From assembly GCF_003448965.1 (NCBI RefSeq), contig NZ_QRGC01000001.1, positions 310,001 to 374,000 of the forward strand: 64,000 nucleotides of DNA. Direction: 5' to 3'. The translations under genes were made by a program, and so were the position numbers. This document shows positions 27,939-38,184 of the stretch, one piece after another (within the stretch, counting starts at the first letter, position 1; each line of letters begins with the position of its first letter). The stretch is from Oceanicella sp. SM1341. Lineage in GTDB: Bacteria > Pseudomonadota > Alphaproteobacteria > Rhodobacterales > Rhodobacteraceae. The notes under the pieces were generated by a model, which saw only the letters and a list, made by a program, of their open reading frames with translations, did not search any database and was not told where the DNA came from.

Positions 27939-28862
27939 TCAGCCCCTGAGCCGGCGCAGCAGCCGCCCGTCCATCGCCGCGAGGCCGCAGCCGATGAGCA
28001 GCATGCCGGCGAACTGCCGCGGCTCAAGCCGCTCGCCCAGCACCAGCACGCCCAGCAGCACCGCCCAGACCGGGATGAGGAAGGTCACGAGCCCGAGGTT
28101 GGTCGCCCCCGCCCGGGCGAGGATGCGGAAGTAGAGGATGTAGGCCAGCGCGGTGGAGACGAGCGCCAGCGCCAGCACCGCGAGCACCGCCTGCGCCGAG
28201 GGCACGGGCAGCGCCCAGGGCCGGTCGAGCAGCAGCACCAGCGGCGCGAGCATGAGGGTGGAGCCGGTCACCTGCCCCGCCGCAGTGGTCACCGGGTCGA
28301 CACCGAGGCGGCGGAAGCGCCGCCCGAAGACGCCGGCGAAACCGTAGGAGAGCGCCGCCCCGAGAATGGAGAGCTGCGCCCCCACCCCGCTCCCGAGCCC
28401 GGAGAGCAGACCGGGCCCGATCATCACCACGACGCCGGCGAAGCCCGCGCCCACGCCGAGCACGCGCGGCAGCGTCATCCGCTCGTCCGCCAGCAGGGCG
28501 CCTGCCACGAGCACGGTGAAGAGCGGCGTGGTGGCGTTGAGGATCGAGGCGAGGCCGGAGGCGATCTCCTGCTGGCCGTGCACGATGAGCACGAAGGGAA
28601 TGGCGTTGTTCAGCAGCCCCATGCCGAGGAACGCCGCCCAGACCCCCGGCGCCCGCGGCACCGCCCGGCCGGTGAGCAGCACCACCGCCCAGAGCGCCAG
28701 TGCCGCCAGCGCCACCCGGGCCCCCACGATGGTGAGGGTCGGCAGCTCGCGCACCGCGAGCCCGACGAAGAGGAACGACCCGCCCCAGAGCAGCGACAGC
28801 CCGAGCAGCATCAGCCATTCCGAAGCGCCCATGGTGAGCCGGGGTGCCGTGGTGTCCTGCAT
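27939..28862 (-). CDS. EamA/DMT-family transporter
   Basis: Inner-membrane drug/metabolite transporter of 307 residues with ten predicted helices in two homologous halves (two EamA repeats). Typical signs are L-S-L-L-W-G-G-S-F-L-F near the N terminus, G-L-A-S-I-L-N-A-T-T-P-L-F-T in the first half and the matching A-G-A-T-N-L-G-L-V-T-F-L-I-P in the second. Substrate cannot be inferred; family members export amino acids, metabolites or toxins. GGAGG lies about 5 nt before ATG 28862. Confidence 0.92.
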   Translation of the reverse strand: MQDTTAPRLTMGASEWLMLLGLSLLWGGSFLFVGLAVRELPTLTIVGARVALAALALWAVVLLTGRAVPRAPGVWAAFLGMGLLNNAIPFVLIVHGQQEIASGLASILNATTPLFTVLVAGALLADERMTLPRVLGVGAGFAGVVVMIGPGLLSGLGSGVGAQLSILGAALSYGFAGVFGRRFRRLGVDPVTTAAGQVTGSTLMLAPLVLLLDRPWALPVPSAQAVLAVLALALVSTALAYILYFRILARAGATNLGLVTFLIPVWAVLLGVLVLGERLEPRQFAGMLLIGCGLAAMDGRLLRRLRG

Positions 28863-28942
28863 CTGTCCCTCCCGCGGGTGTTTTCCCGTCTCCTTCTACC
28901 GCGCGCCGCGCCGCCCGGCGACCCGGATCCTGCGCAAACGCG

Positions 28943-28970
28943 AAACGCCCGCGGCAGGGCGCGGGCGTTT
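28943..28970 (-). terminator. prfB terminator
   Basis: On the minus strand an 11-bp stem AAACGCCCGCG / CGCGGGCGTTT with a 6-nt loop, 52 bp after the prfB stop; the stem ends in TTT. Confidence 0.65.
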
Positions 28971-29021
28971 CAGAATTATCAATATCTTACGCACCATACC
29001 TCGCGCTTTGCGCGAAGCGGC

Positions 29022-30149
29022 TCACTCCTCGGCGTTGGCCTCGGCGCGGGTCTTGCCGGTCACGTCCATCGCGAGGGCGGCGGCCATGAACTGGTCGAGG
29101 TCGCCGTCGAGCACGCCCTGCGTGTCGGAGGTCTCGACCTGGGTGCGCAGGTCCTTCACCATCTGGTAGGGCTGCAGCACGTAGGAGCGGATCTGGTTGC
29201 CCCAGCCCGCGTCACCCTTCGCGTCATGCTGGTCCTGGATCGCCTGGGTGCGCTTGCGCATCTCGAGGTCGTAGAGCCGCGATTTCAGCGCCGCCATGGC
29301 GTTGGCGCGGTTCTGGTGCTGGGATTTCTCCGAGCTGGTCACCACGATGCCGGTGGGGATGTGGGTGATGCGCACCGCCGAGTCGGTGGTGTTCACGTGC
29401 TGCCCGCCGGCGCCGGAGGAGCGGTAGGTGTCGATGCGGATGTCGTTGGGCGCGATCTCGATCTCGATGTTGTCGTCGATCACCGGGTAGACCCAGACCG
29501 AGGAGAACGAGGTGTGGCGCCGGGCGGCCGAGTCGTAGGGCGAGATGCGCACCAGCCGGTGCACGCCGCTCTCCGACTTCATCCAGCCATAGGCGTTCGG
29601 ACCCTTGATCTGGTAGGTGGCCGACTTGATGCCCGCCTCCTCGCCGGCGCTCTCGGACATGAGCTCGACCTTGTAGCCGTGCTTCTCCGCCCAGCGGACA
29701 TACATGCGCGCCAGCATCGAGGCCCAGTCGCAGCTCTCGGTGCCGCCGGCGCCGGAGTTCACCTCGAGATAGGTGTCATTGCCGTCGGCCTCGCCGGAGA
29801 GCAGCGCCTCGATCTCCTTCTGCTGGGCGCGGGCATGCACCTCGCGCAGGGCGGTCTCGGCCTCCCCGATCACGTCCTTGTCGCCCTCGGCCTCGCCCAT
29901 GGCGATGAGCTCGACATTGTCGGCGAGGTCCTGCGCCAGGGCCTTGTAGCCCTCCACCGCGTCGGCGAGCTGCTGGCGCTCGCGCATCAGCTTCTGGGCC
30001 CGGGCGGGGTCGTTCCACAGGTCCGGGTCCTCGGACATGGCGTTGAATTCCTCGAGCCGGAACTCCGCCGTCTCCCAGTTCATGCGGTGACGCAGGAGCT
30101 CGAGCGACTTCTCGATTTCCTCGACCAGGCTGGCGATCTCGGCGCGCAT
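29022..30149 (-). CDS. prfB: Peptide chain release factor 2
   Basis: RF2 releases peptides at UGA and UAA codons. The 375-residue protein has the catalytic G-G-Q in [10 protein letters not shown]. The codon-reading tripeptide region reads [15 protein letters not shown], i.e. S-P-Y where E. coli has S-P-F. The reading frame is continuous; no in-frame stop or frameshift site of the E. coli prfB type is present near codon 26. ATG 30149 has GGGAG 7 nt upstream. It follows mrcA by 85 bp and is probably cotranscribed with it. Confidence 0.96.
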   Translation of the reverse strand: MRAEIASLVEEIEKSLELLRHRMNWETAEFRLEEFNAMSEDPDLWNDPARAQKLMRERQQLADAVEGYKALAQDLADNVELIAMGEAEGDKDVIGEAETALREVHARAQQKEIEALLSGEADGNDTYLEVNSGAGGTESCDWASMLARMYVRWAEKHGYKVELMSESAGEEAGIKSATYQIKGPNAYGWMKSESGVHRLVRISPYDSAARRHTSFSSVWVYPVIDDNIEIEIAPNDIRIDTYRSSGAGGQHVNTTDSAVRITHIPTGIVVTSSEKSQHQNRANAMAALKSRLYDLEMRKRTQAIQDQHDAKGDAGWGNQIRSYVLQPYQMVKDLRTQVETSDTQGVLDGDLDQFMAAALAMDVTGKTRAEANAEE

Positions 30150-30234
30150 GTTCACTCTCCCATCGGATCCGACCCCCGGCCGGGGCCGGGAACCGGTTCT
30201 TACAAAAGCCTGTCGCGAAGGTAAAGCGGGGGGC

Positions 30235-32769
30235 TCAGTAGAGCCCGCCCGAGCCGACGCCGAGCTGGCCGGCGGGTGGCGGCGGCGGGGCGCCGGCGCC
30301 CTGCCCGCCCTGCCCGCCCTGATTGCCGGGCTGGGGCGCGTAGTCGCCCTCCTCGTTGATCGACAGCGGCAGGTCGGAGCCGAAGGTGAAATTGCCCTCG
30401 CCGATCACCATGTCGGCAGCGGCATAGACCTGCGGCTCCTCGCCCCGGCGGAACATCTCGGTGACGATGTTGGGGCCGGAAGCGTCATCCGGCTGGCGGA
30501 TGCCGGTGCGGCGGTCCATTTTCACCGCCACCGCGCTCTCCGGCACCTTGAAGTCGGGGTTGGAGATGGTCTTCTTCGCCTCGGCCAGCACGTCGTGCAC
30601 CACCGGGCCGCACATGGTGCCGCCGTAGGCGCCGCGGCCCATCGGGCGGGGGGTGTCGTAGCCGATGAAGCAGCCCACCACGAGGTTGGGCGAGAAGCTG
30701 ATCAGCCAGGCGTCCTTCGCGTCGTTGGTGGTACCGGTCTTGGCGGCGAGGTGCAGGCCGAGGTCGTTGAGCACGGTCGCGGTGCCGCGCTGCACCACGC
30801 CTTCCATCATCGAGGTGAGCTGGTAGGCGGTGATCGGGTCCATCACCCGCTCCGAGCGGTCGATCACCCAGGGCTCGGGCTCGCCCGCGGTGTGGGTGGT
30901 CTCGTTGCAGGCGTCGCATTCGCGCTGGTCGTGCCGGTAGATGGTGCGGCCGCGCCGGTCCTGCACGCGGTCCACCAGCGTGGGCTCGAGCCGCAGCCCG
31001 CCATTGGCGAACATGCCGTAGGCAGCCACCATCTTCCACAGCGTGGTCTCGCCGGCGCCGAGCGCATAGGCGAGGTGATGGGGCATGTTGTCGTAGACCC
31101 CGAAGCGCTCGGCATATTCGGCCACCGAGTCCATGCCGATGTCCTGCGCGAGGCGCACGGTCATCACGTTGCGCGAGTTCTCGATGCCGATGCGCAGCGG
31201 CGAGGGGCCGTAGAACTGCCGCGACGAGTTCATCGGCTTCCAGGCGCCGGCGCCGGTCTGCACGGTCACCGGCGCGTCGAGCACGATCGTCGCGGGGTTG
31301 TAGCCGTGGTCGAGGGCCGCGGCATAGACGAAGGGCTTGAACGACGAGCCGGGCTGGCGGGTGGCCTGGGTGGCGCGGTTGAACACCGAGGCCTGGTAGG
31401 AGAAGCCGCCCTGCATGGCGAGCACACGGCCGGTGGAGGGATCCATCGCCATCACCGCGCCCTGCAGCTCGGGGATCTGGCGCAGCGACCAGCGCACGAA
31501 CTTGCCCTCGTCGTCGGTGATCTCTCGCACCAGCACGATGTCGCCCGGCGCCCAGAGGTCGGAGGGCTTGCCCGCCCCGGTCCAGGCCGCGTCCTTGAGG
31601 GTGAGGAAATGGCCGTCCTCGTCGTCCGGCACGCCCTCGATGCCGACCCGGGCCGAGCTGTCGCCCAGCTCCAGCACCACGGCGAGGCGCCAGCCGTCGA
31701 TGTCGCGCGGCAGCCACTTGCCGGCCAGCGCGCCGCGCCAGGCGTCCTCGTCGTCGAGCAGCGCGGGGTCGATGGTGTCGAGCGGGCCGCGCCATTTGCC
31801 ATGGTCGCGGTCCCAGCTCTCGAGCTTCTTGCGCAGCGCGGCTTCCACGTCGTCCTGCAGGTCGCGGTCGATGGTGGCGCGCACGGTGAGGCCGCCGCCG
31901 AAGAGCTTGTCCTCGCCGAAGCGGGCCGAGAGCTGGCGGCGGATTTCCTCGGTGAAATAGCCGCGCGGCGGCACCTCGCGGCGCGCGCTGGGGATGTCGC
32001 CGGACTGCACGGTGCGCAGCGGCGCCTCCTGTGCGGCCAGCTCGACCTCCTCGGTGATGTAGCCGTTCTCGTACATCTCGCGCAGCACGTAGTTGCGCCG
32101 GCCCTCGGCGGCGTCACGCTCGCGCACCGGGTGCAGGTCGGAGGGCGCCTTGGGCAGGGCGGCGAGATAGGCTGCCTCGCCCGGGGTGAGCTCCTCCAGC
32201 GTCTTGGAGAAGTAGTTCTGCGCCGCCGCGGTCACGCCGTAGGCGTTCTGGCCGAGGAAGATCTCGTTGAGGTAGAGCTCGAGGATCTGCTCCTTGGAGA
32301 GCGTGCGCTCCAGCTCCACCGCCAGGATGATCTCCTTGATCTTGCGCTCGATCTCGCGCTCGCCCGAGAGCAGGAAGTTCTTCGCCACCTGCTGGGTGAT
32401 GGTGGAGGCGCCGCGCGGCCGCTGGCCCTGCAGCGCCTCGAACACCGCCGCCGCGATGCCGCGCGGGTCGAACCCGAGATGGGTGTAGAAGTTCTTGTCC
32501 TCCGCCGAGATGAAGGCCTCCTTCACCAGGTCGGGGATCTCGTCCGCCGGGGTGAAGATGCGGCGCTCGCGGGCGTATTCGTCCATCAGCGCGCCCTCGC
32601 CGGAATACACCCGCGACAGGGTGATCGGCTCGTAGGCGGCCAGGGCCGAGGTGTCCGGCAGATCCCGGCTGTAGATATAGACGACACCGGCGACCGCGAT
32701 CATCGCGAAGACCGCTCCCAGGGAAGCCCAGGCCATGAGGAAGCCGAAAAATCTCAGTATGTGGCGCAT
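30235..32769 (-). CDS. mrcA: Penicillin-binding protein 1A
   Basis: Bifunctional peptidoglycan synthase, 844 residues. An N-terminal membrane anchor (about 5-30) is followed by the glycosyltransferase domain, with [14 protein letters not shown] (catalytic Glu) and [13 protein letters not shown] mid-region OB-like insert follows, then the transpeptidase with the S-S-F-K nucleophile motif (Ser475), S-R-N, and K-T-G-T-T. The C-terminal tail is rich in Gly, Gln and Pro and looks disordered. ATG 32769 has GGGA 7 nt upstream. It lies between amiC and prfB on the same strand. Confidence 0.96.
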   Translation of the reverse strand: MRHILRFFGFLMAWASLGAVFAMIAVAGVVYIYSRDLPDTSALAAYEPITLSRVYSGEGALMDEYARERRIFTPADEIPDLVKEAFISAEDKNFYTHLGFDPRGIAAAVFEALQGQRPRGASTITQQVAKNFLLSGEREIERKIKEIILAVELERTLSKEQILELYLNEIFLGQNAYGVTAAAQNYFSKTLEELTPGEAAYLAALPKAPSDLHPVRERDAAEGRRNYVLREMYENGYITEEVELAAQEAPLRTVQSGDIPSARREVPPRGYFTEEIRRQLSARFGEDKLFGGGLTVRATIDRDLQDDVEAALRKKLESWDRDHGKWRGPLDTIDPALLDDEDAWRGALAGKWLPRDIDGWRLAVVLELGDSSARVGIEGVPDDEDGHFLTLKDAAWTGAGKPSDLWAPGDIVLVREITDDEGKFVRWSLRQIPELQGAVMAMDPSTGRVLAMQGGFSYQASVFNRATQATRQPGSSFKPFVYAAALDHGYNPATIVLDAPVTVQTGAGAWKPMNSSRQFYGPSPLRIGIENSRNVMTVRLAQDIGMDSVAEYAERFGVYDNMPHHLAYALGAGETTLWKMVAAYGMFANGGLRLEPTLVDRVQDRRGRTIYRHDQRECDACNETTHTAGEPEPWVIDRSERVMDPITAYQLTSMMEGVVQRGTATVLNDLGLHLAAKTGTTNDAKDAWLISFSPNLVVGCFIGYDTPRPMGRGAYGGTMCGPVVHDVLAEAKKTISNPDFKVPESAVAVKMDRRTGIRQPDDASGPNIVTEMFRRGEEPQVYAAADMVIGEGNFTFGSDLPLSINEEGDYAPQPGNQGGQGGQGAGAPPPPPAGQLGVGSGGLY

Positions 32770-32941
32770 GTGCTGTCCCGTCTGCCCGCGGCCGGCCCCG
32801 GCGGCATGCGCGGGGTCCGTGTTCAATCTAGTCCTCCCGCCGCGGCGGTTGGACTCTTTTCTCGGGTCGTGGCGATAGAGCAACAGGCGGCAAGGATCAA
32901 ATCACATCCGTGACGGATCGGCAGCGGCCCTCGGGCGCCCG

Positions 32942-34174
32942 TCAATGGCGCACGAGCGCGCGCGCGGCCCTGTCGGCCTCCGCCCAGGTGTCGAGGGCCG
33001 CGATGATCTCGCGCGCCACCCCCTCGCCCCATGCGGCGGACTGCATGCGCGCCCGGTCCTCCGGGTCCGAGAGAAAACCGAGCTCGATGAGCACGGAAGG
33101 GATGTCCGGCGCCTTCAGCACCCGGAATCCCGCCTCCCGGTGCGGGTTGGAGCGGATGGCCCCGTCCTTCGCGTCGAACTTCTGCACCAGGGCGGCGGCG
33201 AGGGCGCGCGAGCGGGCGTTGGTCTCGCGCTGCGCCATGTCCACGAGAATGCGCGCCACCGTGCTGCCCTCCCCCTCCAGGTCGACCCCGGCGAGGATGT
33301 CGGCGCGGTTTTCCAGCGCGGCGATGCGCGCGGCGGCCTTGTCGGAGGCGGTCTCGGAGAGCGAGTAGACCGACACGCCCTGTGCCTGGCCCACCGTCAC
33401 CGTGTTCACGTGCAGCGAGATGAACACGTCCGCGCGGATGCGCCGCGCCTCCTCCACCCGCGCGTCGAGCGGCAGGAAGGTGTCGTCGGAGCGGGTGAGC
33501 ACGGGAATGTAGCGCCCCGTGGCCTCCAGCGCGGCGCCGATGGTGCGGGCCGCGCGCAGCACGATGTCCTTTTCCATCAGCCCGTCGCGCATCGCCCCGG
33601 GGTCGATGCCGCCGTGACCGGGGTCGAGCATCACCACCAGCGGCTCGCCCGGCGCCGGCAGGCGCGGGCCGCGCGGCAGCGCGAGGCTGCCCGGCAGGTT
33701 GCGCGTGCCCCACAGGCTCTGCTCCGGCGCGCCGGCGGCTGCGGTGAAGGCACTGGCGGAGGTGTCCTCGAGCGTGAGGTGGAAGCCGTCCTCCTCGAAG
33801 AGCGCCGTCTCCACCCGGGCCGGCTCCGCGAGGTCGACGACCATGCGCGCCGTGCCGGGCCGGAACAGCCCGATGCGCACGCCGGAGACCATGCTGCCGT
33901 CGAGCGCCGCCGGGGCACTGCCCTCCGGCCAGGCGCCCTGCTCGAAATCCACCACCACGCGGCGCGGGTCGTCGAGGGTGAAGACGCGGTAGCTCACCGG
34001 CCGCTCCAGCCGGGCGGTGATTTCGGTCTCGCCCCAGCCGCTGTCGACGCGAATCACGCTGCTCTCGTCACCGCCGCCCTGGATGGCGAACAGCCAGGTC
34101 GCCGCGGCCACGACAGCGCACAAGAGCGTGAAACCGATGATAAACCCTTCTCTGCGAAAGGTCGGAAGTCGCAT
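32942..34174 (-). CDS. amiC: N-acetylmuramoyl-L-alanine amidase, AMIN plus Amidase_3
   Basis: Periplasmic zinc amidase, 410 residues, that cuts stem peptides off glycan during cell separation. A hydrophobic N-terminal segment (about 10-30) is an anchor or signal. The AMIN domain (about 40-140) targets septal or polar wall. The Amidase_3 domain shows D-P-G-H-G-G-I-D-P-G, M-E-K-D, S-L-H-V-N and the catalytic Glu of L-I-E-L-G-F-L-S. No obvious autoinhibitory helix replaces the active site. It heads the minus-strand cluster amiC-mrcA-prfB and is divergent from rne. Confidence 0.94.
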   Translation of the reverse strand: MRLPTFRREGFIIGFTLLCAVVAAATWLFAIQGGGDESSVIRVDSGWGETEITARLERPVSYRVFTLDDPRRVVVDFEQGAWPEGSAPAALDGSMVSGVRIGLFRPGTARMVVDLAEPARVETALFEEDGFHLTLEDTSASAFTAAAGAPEQSLWGTRNLPGSLALPRGPRLPAPGEPLVVMLDPGHGGIDPGAMRDGLMEKDIVLRAARTIGAALEATGRYIPVLTRSDDTFLPLDARVEEARRIRADVFISLHVNTVTVGQAQGVSVYSLSETASDKAAARIAALENRADILAGVDLEGEGSTVARILVDMAQRETNARSRALAAALVQKFDAKDGAIRSNPHREAGFRVLKAPDIPSVLIELGFLSDPEDRARMQSAAWGEGVAREIIAALDTWAEADRAARALVRH

Positions 34175-34325
34175 GTCACCTGCCTGGATAGGATGCCCGT
34201 ATCGTGCCCCTCACCCGATTTTGTACCGCTCCTGCGCTTCTGCGGGCAGTGCGCGGGGCCGATCGGGCGATTTCGGTCTTGCTTTCCGGGTGACGGTAGC
34301 ACATGTGTCGGCCGACAAAAACCAT

Positions 34326-34355
34326 TTGTCAGTGCACGATGTGCCTGTCTATTCT
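34326..34355 (+). promoter_or_regulatory. Candidate rne promoter
   Basis: TTGTCA (34326-34331, 5 of 6 to -35) and TATTCT (34350-34355, 4 of 6 to -10) separated by 18 nt, about 400 bp upstream of rne. If used, the message would have a 5' leader of about 400 nt. Confidence 0.4.
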
Positions 34356-34712
34356 GCCCCTTGGGCCGAACCGGCGGGCAGCATGATACGCCGGTACATT
34401 CCGGACCAGACAAGTTTCGTTGCGGTAGCGGGCCTTTTCAGCGGCTCGACCCTGGCAACGGGAACCCCCGGCAAGGGCCACCCCTCGAGGAGCCTCCGCG
34501 ACAAGGGACCCGAACAGCCCGCCTCGGCAACAGGCGCCCCGCGCCACCTACCCGGAGGGTTTTCCGGGGCAGTTTGGTGCCACGCGGCACCGGAGAACGA
34601 ACCGCGATGAAACGCGAGCAGGCAAGACAGAAGATCGCTGGCGGCGCCACAGTGCCCCCCTTCGACGCTGCTGCGCGCGCCCTTTCGCCCGAACATACAC
34701 ACCGGTCGACGC

Positions 34713-34732
34713 CCGCCGGGGAAACCCGGCGG
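34713..34732 (+). promoter_or_regulatory. GNRA-tetraloop hairpin in the rne leader
   Basis: CCGCCGGG-GAAA-CCCGGCGG, an 8-bp perfect GC stem closed by a GAAA tetraloop, ending 28 nt before the rne start. No T-tract, so it is more likely an RNA structure for stability or autoregulation than a terminator. Confidence 0.55.
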
Positions 34733-34760
34733 CTGCACGAACCTGTGCGAGAAGGACACA

Positions 34761-37700
34761 ATGGCTCAGAAGATGCTCATAGACGCCACCCACCCGGAGG
34801 AAACCCGGGTGGTCGTGGTCGAAGGCAACAAGGTCGAGGAATTCGACTTTGAATCAATCAACAAGAGGCAGCTCGCAGGCAACATCTACCTGGCGAAAGT
34901 AACCCGGGTCGAACCCTCGCTGCAGGCCGCCTTCGTGGACTACGGCGGAAACCGCCACGGTTTCCTCGCCTTCGCCGAGATCCACCCCGACTATTACCAG
35001 ATCCCCGTCGCGGACCGCGAGGCCCTGCTGGCCGAGGAGGCCCGCAACGCCTCCGAGGAGGCCGAGGAGGAAGAGCGCAAGCCGGTGAAGAAGCGCCGTC
35101 GCTCCAGCCGCAGCCGCAAGCGCGGCGGCGATGCCGAGCAGCGCGCCGATGACGCCGAGACCACGTCGGACGAGAGCGATGCCGCTCCCCTCGACGCGGT
35201 GCTGAGCGAGGACACCCCCGCCGTCGCCGCCGAGGACATGCCCGAGGCCGTCGACACCCGCGGCGAGGAAGGCGTGATCGCCGCCGCCGAGAGCGTCGAG
35301 CCCGAGCTGCCGCAGGCGGCGGAAGAAGCCGCCATCGCGCCCGCCCCGGCGGAGAACGCATCCGTGGCCGACGCCCCGGCCGCCGGTGTCGATGCCACCG
35401 TCGCGGCAGACGCCGTCGCGGACATTGGCGCGGAAGACACCGTCGCCGCCGAGCCGGAGGCGGAGGCCCCGCCCGCGCTCGACGCCGTGGTGAGCGAGGA
35501 CACCCCCTCCGCCGCCGCCGATGCCATTCCGGAGGCCGTCGAGGTCGGTGGCGAGGAGGGTGTGCCCTCCGTCGCGACCGAGAGCACCGACACCGTGCCC
35601 GCCGAGACCGTGGCGGAGGCCGAGCCCGACGCCGCCGAGCCGGCACTCAACGCCGACACCGCCGAGGCCGCCGAGGACACCCCCGAGGACACCCCGGACG
35701 AGGACGCGCCGAAGAAAGGCCCCTCCTCCATCGCCGAGAGCGCGGGCGCGGATGACGACGATGTCGTGACCGAGGAGCCACGCGCGAAGCAGCCCCGCGA
35801 GGAAGCCCGCTCCGGCGAAGACGAGGGCTCCGACGAGGAGGAGGAGATCGAATCCGTCGGCGCCGATGACGTCGCCGAGGAGATCCGCCCCCGCCGCGCC
35901 ATGCGCCGCTACAAGATCCAGGAAGTGATCAAGGTGCGGCAGATCCTGCTGGTGCAGGTCGTCAAGGAGGAGCGCGGCAACAAGGGTGCGGCGCTCACCA
36001 CCTATCTCTCGCTGCCCGGCCGCTACTGCGTGCTGATGCCCAACACCGCGCGCGGCGGCGGCATTTCCCGCAAGATCACCAACGCGGCGGACCGCAAGAA
36101 GCTCAAGGAGATCGCCTCCGAGCTCGAGGTGCCGACCGGCGCCGGCCTGATCATCCGCACCGCGGGCTCCGAGCGCACCAAGTCCGAGATCAAGCGCGAC
36201 TACGAGTACCTGATGCGCCAGTGGGACCAGGTGCGCGAGCTCACCCTGCGCTCCATCGCGCCGACGCTGATCTACGAGGAAGGCAGCCTCATCAAGCGCT
36301 CGATCCGCGATCTCTACTCCAAGGACATCGACGAGGTGCTCGTCGAGGGCGCCGAGGGCTTCCGCGAGGCCCGGGACTACATGAAGATGCTCATGCCGTC
36401 CCACGCGCGCAACGTGAAGCCCTACAACGAGCCGATCCCGCTCTACTCCCGCTACCAGGTGGAGAGCTACCTCGCCTCGATGTTCAACCCGATCGTGCAG
36501 CTCAAGTCGGGCGGCTACATCGTGATCGGCGTCACCGAGGCGCTGGTCGCCATCGACGTGAACTCCGGCCGCGCCACCCGCGAGCACTCCATCGAGGAAA
36601 CCGCGCTCAAGACCAACCTCGAGGCGGCTGACGAGGTCGCCCGCCAGCTGCGCCTGCGCGACCTCGCCGGGCTGATCGTGATCGACTTCATCGACATGGA
36701 CGAGCGGCGCAACAACACCGCGGTCGAGAAGCGGATGAAGGAGCGGCTGAAGTCGGACCGCGCCCGCATCCAGATCGGCAAGATCTCCGCCTTCGGGCTG
36801 ATGGAGATGAGCCGCCAGCGCCTGCGCCCCGGCATGCTGGAGGCGACCACCGCCCCCTGCCCGCATTGCCACGGCACCGGGCTCATCCGCTCGGGCGAGT
36901 CGATGGCGCTCACCATCCTGCGCGAAATCGAGGAAGAGGGCGTGCGCGCCCGCTCCAAGGAAGTGCTGGTCTCCGCCCCGGTTTCGGTGGCCAACTATCT
37001 GATGAACCAGAAGCGCGACGCGATCCTGCGCGTCGAGCAGCGCTACGGCCTCTCCGTGCGCATCGAGAGCGACCCGGCGCTGATCAGCCCGGATTACCGC
37101 ATCGAGCGCTTCAAGGTGGCGAGCCGGGTGATCGGCCTCGGCGGCACCAGCGCCCCGGTCACCGTCGACACCTACATGGACGAGTATGACGAGGCCGAAG
37201 CGGCGGTGGAGATCGAGATCGAGACCGCACCCGCCCCGGCCCCGGCCCGCGAGGAGGAAGAGCCCCGCGGCCCCGCCTCCGCCGACGACACCGGCGCACC
37301 GCGCAAGAAGCGCCGCCGCCGGCGCCGCCGCGGCGGCAACGGCGAGGGGCGTGACGGCGAGAGCCGGGACGGCGAAGCGCGCGACGCCCGCCAGTCCGGC
37401 CAGGACGACGATGCCGGGACCGACCCCGACGAGACCCCGGAGGCCCGGCCCGAGGAGGCCCGCGCCGCCGAGGCGGAGCCCGTCGAGGCCCCGGCCGCGA
37501 AAGCACCGGCCGAGCCCGCCGAGGCAGCAGCCGCGGAGGCTCCTGCCGAGCCGGTTGCAGCCGAGGCGACCACGGCGCCCGAGGTGACCTCCGAGCCGGC
37601 CGAGGCCGCGACGGAGGAGGCGAAGCCCGCAAAGCCCGCCCGCAAGCCGCGTACCCGGCGCAAGCCGGCGGCGAAGAAGGAGGCCGCGTCCGACGCGCTC

Positions 37701-38156
37701 GAGGTGATCGGCGAGGAAGCCCCTGCCGGATCCACCGAGGGCGAGAGCACCGCCATCGAGGTGCCGGAGGACAAGGCCGAGGCCCCGGCCCGCAAGCCGC
37801 GCGCCCGCAAGCGCCCCAGCCGCTCCGCCAAGGCCGCCGCCGAGGCGGAAGCCGAGGCCGCCGCGGCCGAGCCGAAGCCGGAGGCGGAAGCCGCCGCGGC
37901 TGAGGCGGCACCGGAAACGAAGGCACCGGAGGCCGAAGCGGCACCGGCGGCAGAAGCGTCCGAGGCCCCGCAGCCCCCCCTTGCGCAGCCCGAGGCCCCG
38001 GCAGAACCGCAGCCGGAGGCCGCCGCGGCAGACACGGCACCTGAGGCCGAGCCCGCGCCCGAGGCCGAAACCGTCGCCGAGGCCCCGGCCGAGGCCGAAC
38101 CGACCGACGAGGCGCCCAAGCCGCGCCGTCGCGGCTGGTGGTCTGCCAACCGCTGA
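34761..38156 (+). CDS. rne: Ribonuclease E/G family endoribonuclease
   Basis: RNase E, 1131 residues, processes and degrades RNA. The S1 domain starts at the N terminus (Y-L-A-K-V-T-R-V-E-P-S-L-Q-A-A-F-V) but is split by an acidic, Ala/Glu-rich insert from about residue 95 to 375 before resuming at R-R-Y-K-I-Q. Catalytic aspartates are Asp599 in A-I-D-V-N-S-G-R and the I-V-I-D-F-I-D-M-D block at about 642-647; the zinc-link motif C-P-H-C is at 700-703. The C-terminal 280 residues are a disordered, charged scaffold with alternating Arg-rich and acidic stretches. AAGGA lies 5 nt before ATG 34761. Confidence 0.97.
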   Translation: MAQKMLIDATHPEETRVVVVEGNKVEEFDFESINKRQLAGNIYLAKVTRVEPSLQAAFVDYGGNRHGFLAFAEIHPDYYQIPVADREALLAEEARNASEEAEEEERKPVKKRRRSSRSRKRGGDAEQRADDAETTSDESDAAPLDAVLSEDTPAVAAEDMPEAVDTRGEEGVIAAAESVEPELPQAAEEAAIAPAPAENASVADAPAAGVDATVAADAVADIGAEDTVAAEPEAEAPPALDAVVSEDTPSAAADAIPEAVEVGGEEGVPSVATESTDTVPAETVAEAEPDAAEPALNADTAEAAEDTPEDTPDEDAPKKGPSSIAESAGADDDDVVTEEPRAKQPREEARSGEDEGSDEEEEIESVGADDVAEEIRPRRAMRRYKIQEVIKVRQILLVQVVKEERGNKGAALTTYLSLPGRYCVLMPNTARGGGISRKITNAADRKKLKEIASELEVPTGAGLIIRTAGSERTKSEIKRDYEYLMRQWDQVRELTLRSIAPTLIYEEGSLIKRSIRDLYSKDIDEVLVEGAEGFREARDYMKMLMPSHARNVKPYNEPIPLYSRYQVESYLASMFNPIVQLKSGGYIVIGVTEALVAIDVNSGRATREHSIEETALKTNLEAADEVARQLRLRDLAGLIVIDFIDMDERRNNTAVEKRMKERLKSDRARIQIGKISAFGLMEMSRQRLRPGMLEATTAPCPHCHGTGLIRSGESMALTILREIEEEGVRARSKEVLVSAPVSVANYLMNQKRDAILRVEQRYGLSVRIESDPALISPDYRIERFKVASRVIGLGGTSAPVTVDTYMDEYDEAEAAVEIEIETAPAPAPAREEEEPRGPASADDTGAPRKKRRRRRRRGGNGEGRDGESRDGEARDARQSGQDDDAGTDPDETPEARPEEARAAEAEPVEAPAAKAPAEPAEAAAAEAPAEPVAAEATTAPEVTSEPAEAATEEAKPAKPARKPRTRRKPAAKKEAASDALEVIGEEAPAGSTEGESTAIEVPEDKAEAPARKPRARKRPSRSAKAAAEAEAEAAAAEPKPEAEAAAAEAAPETKAPEAEAAPAAEASEAPQPPLAQPEAPAEPQPEAAAADTAPEAEPAPEAETVAEAPAEAEPTDEAPKPRRRGWWSANR

Positions 38157-38184
38157 CACCGGCGCTCACGCGCTGAAAGCATGA

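Larger units (their letters stand above)
34175..34760. other. 586-bp divergent region between amiC and rne, mostly rne leader
   Basis: No conserved gene is visible. It contains a candidate rne promoter (34326-34355), a possible upstream ORF beginning at ATG 34607 that runs into rne in another frame, and a GAAA-loop hairpin just before rne (34713-34732). Its local base composition is less GC-rich around 34290-34440 than the surrounding genes, as expected of a promoter region. Long leaders are known to mediate autoregulation of RNase E in enterobacteria. Confidence 0.55.

Noticed and set aside
34854-38159. A 1101-residue open frame antisense to rne
   Set aside because: It is a GC-driven shadow of the rne coding frame; composition is low-complexity Gly/Leu/Arg/Val and no domain appears.
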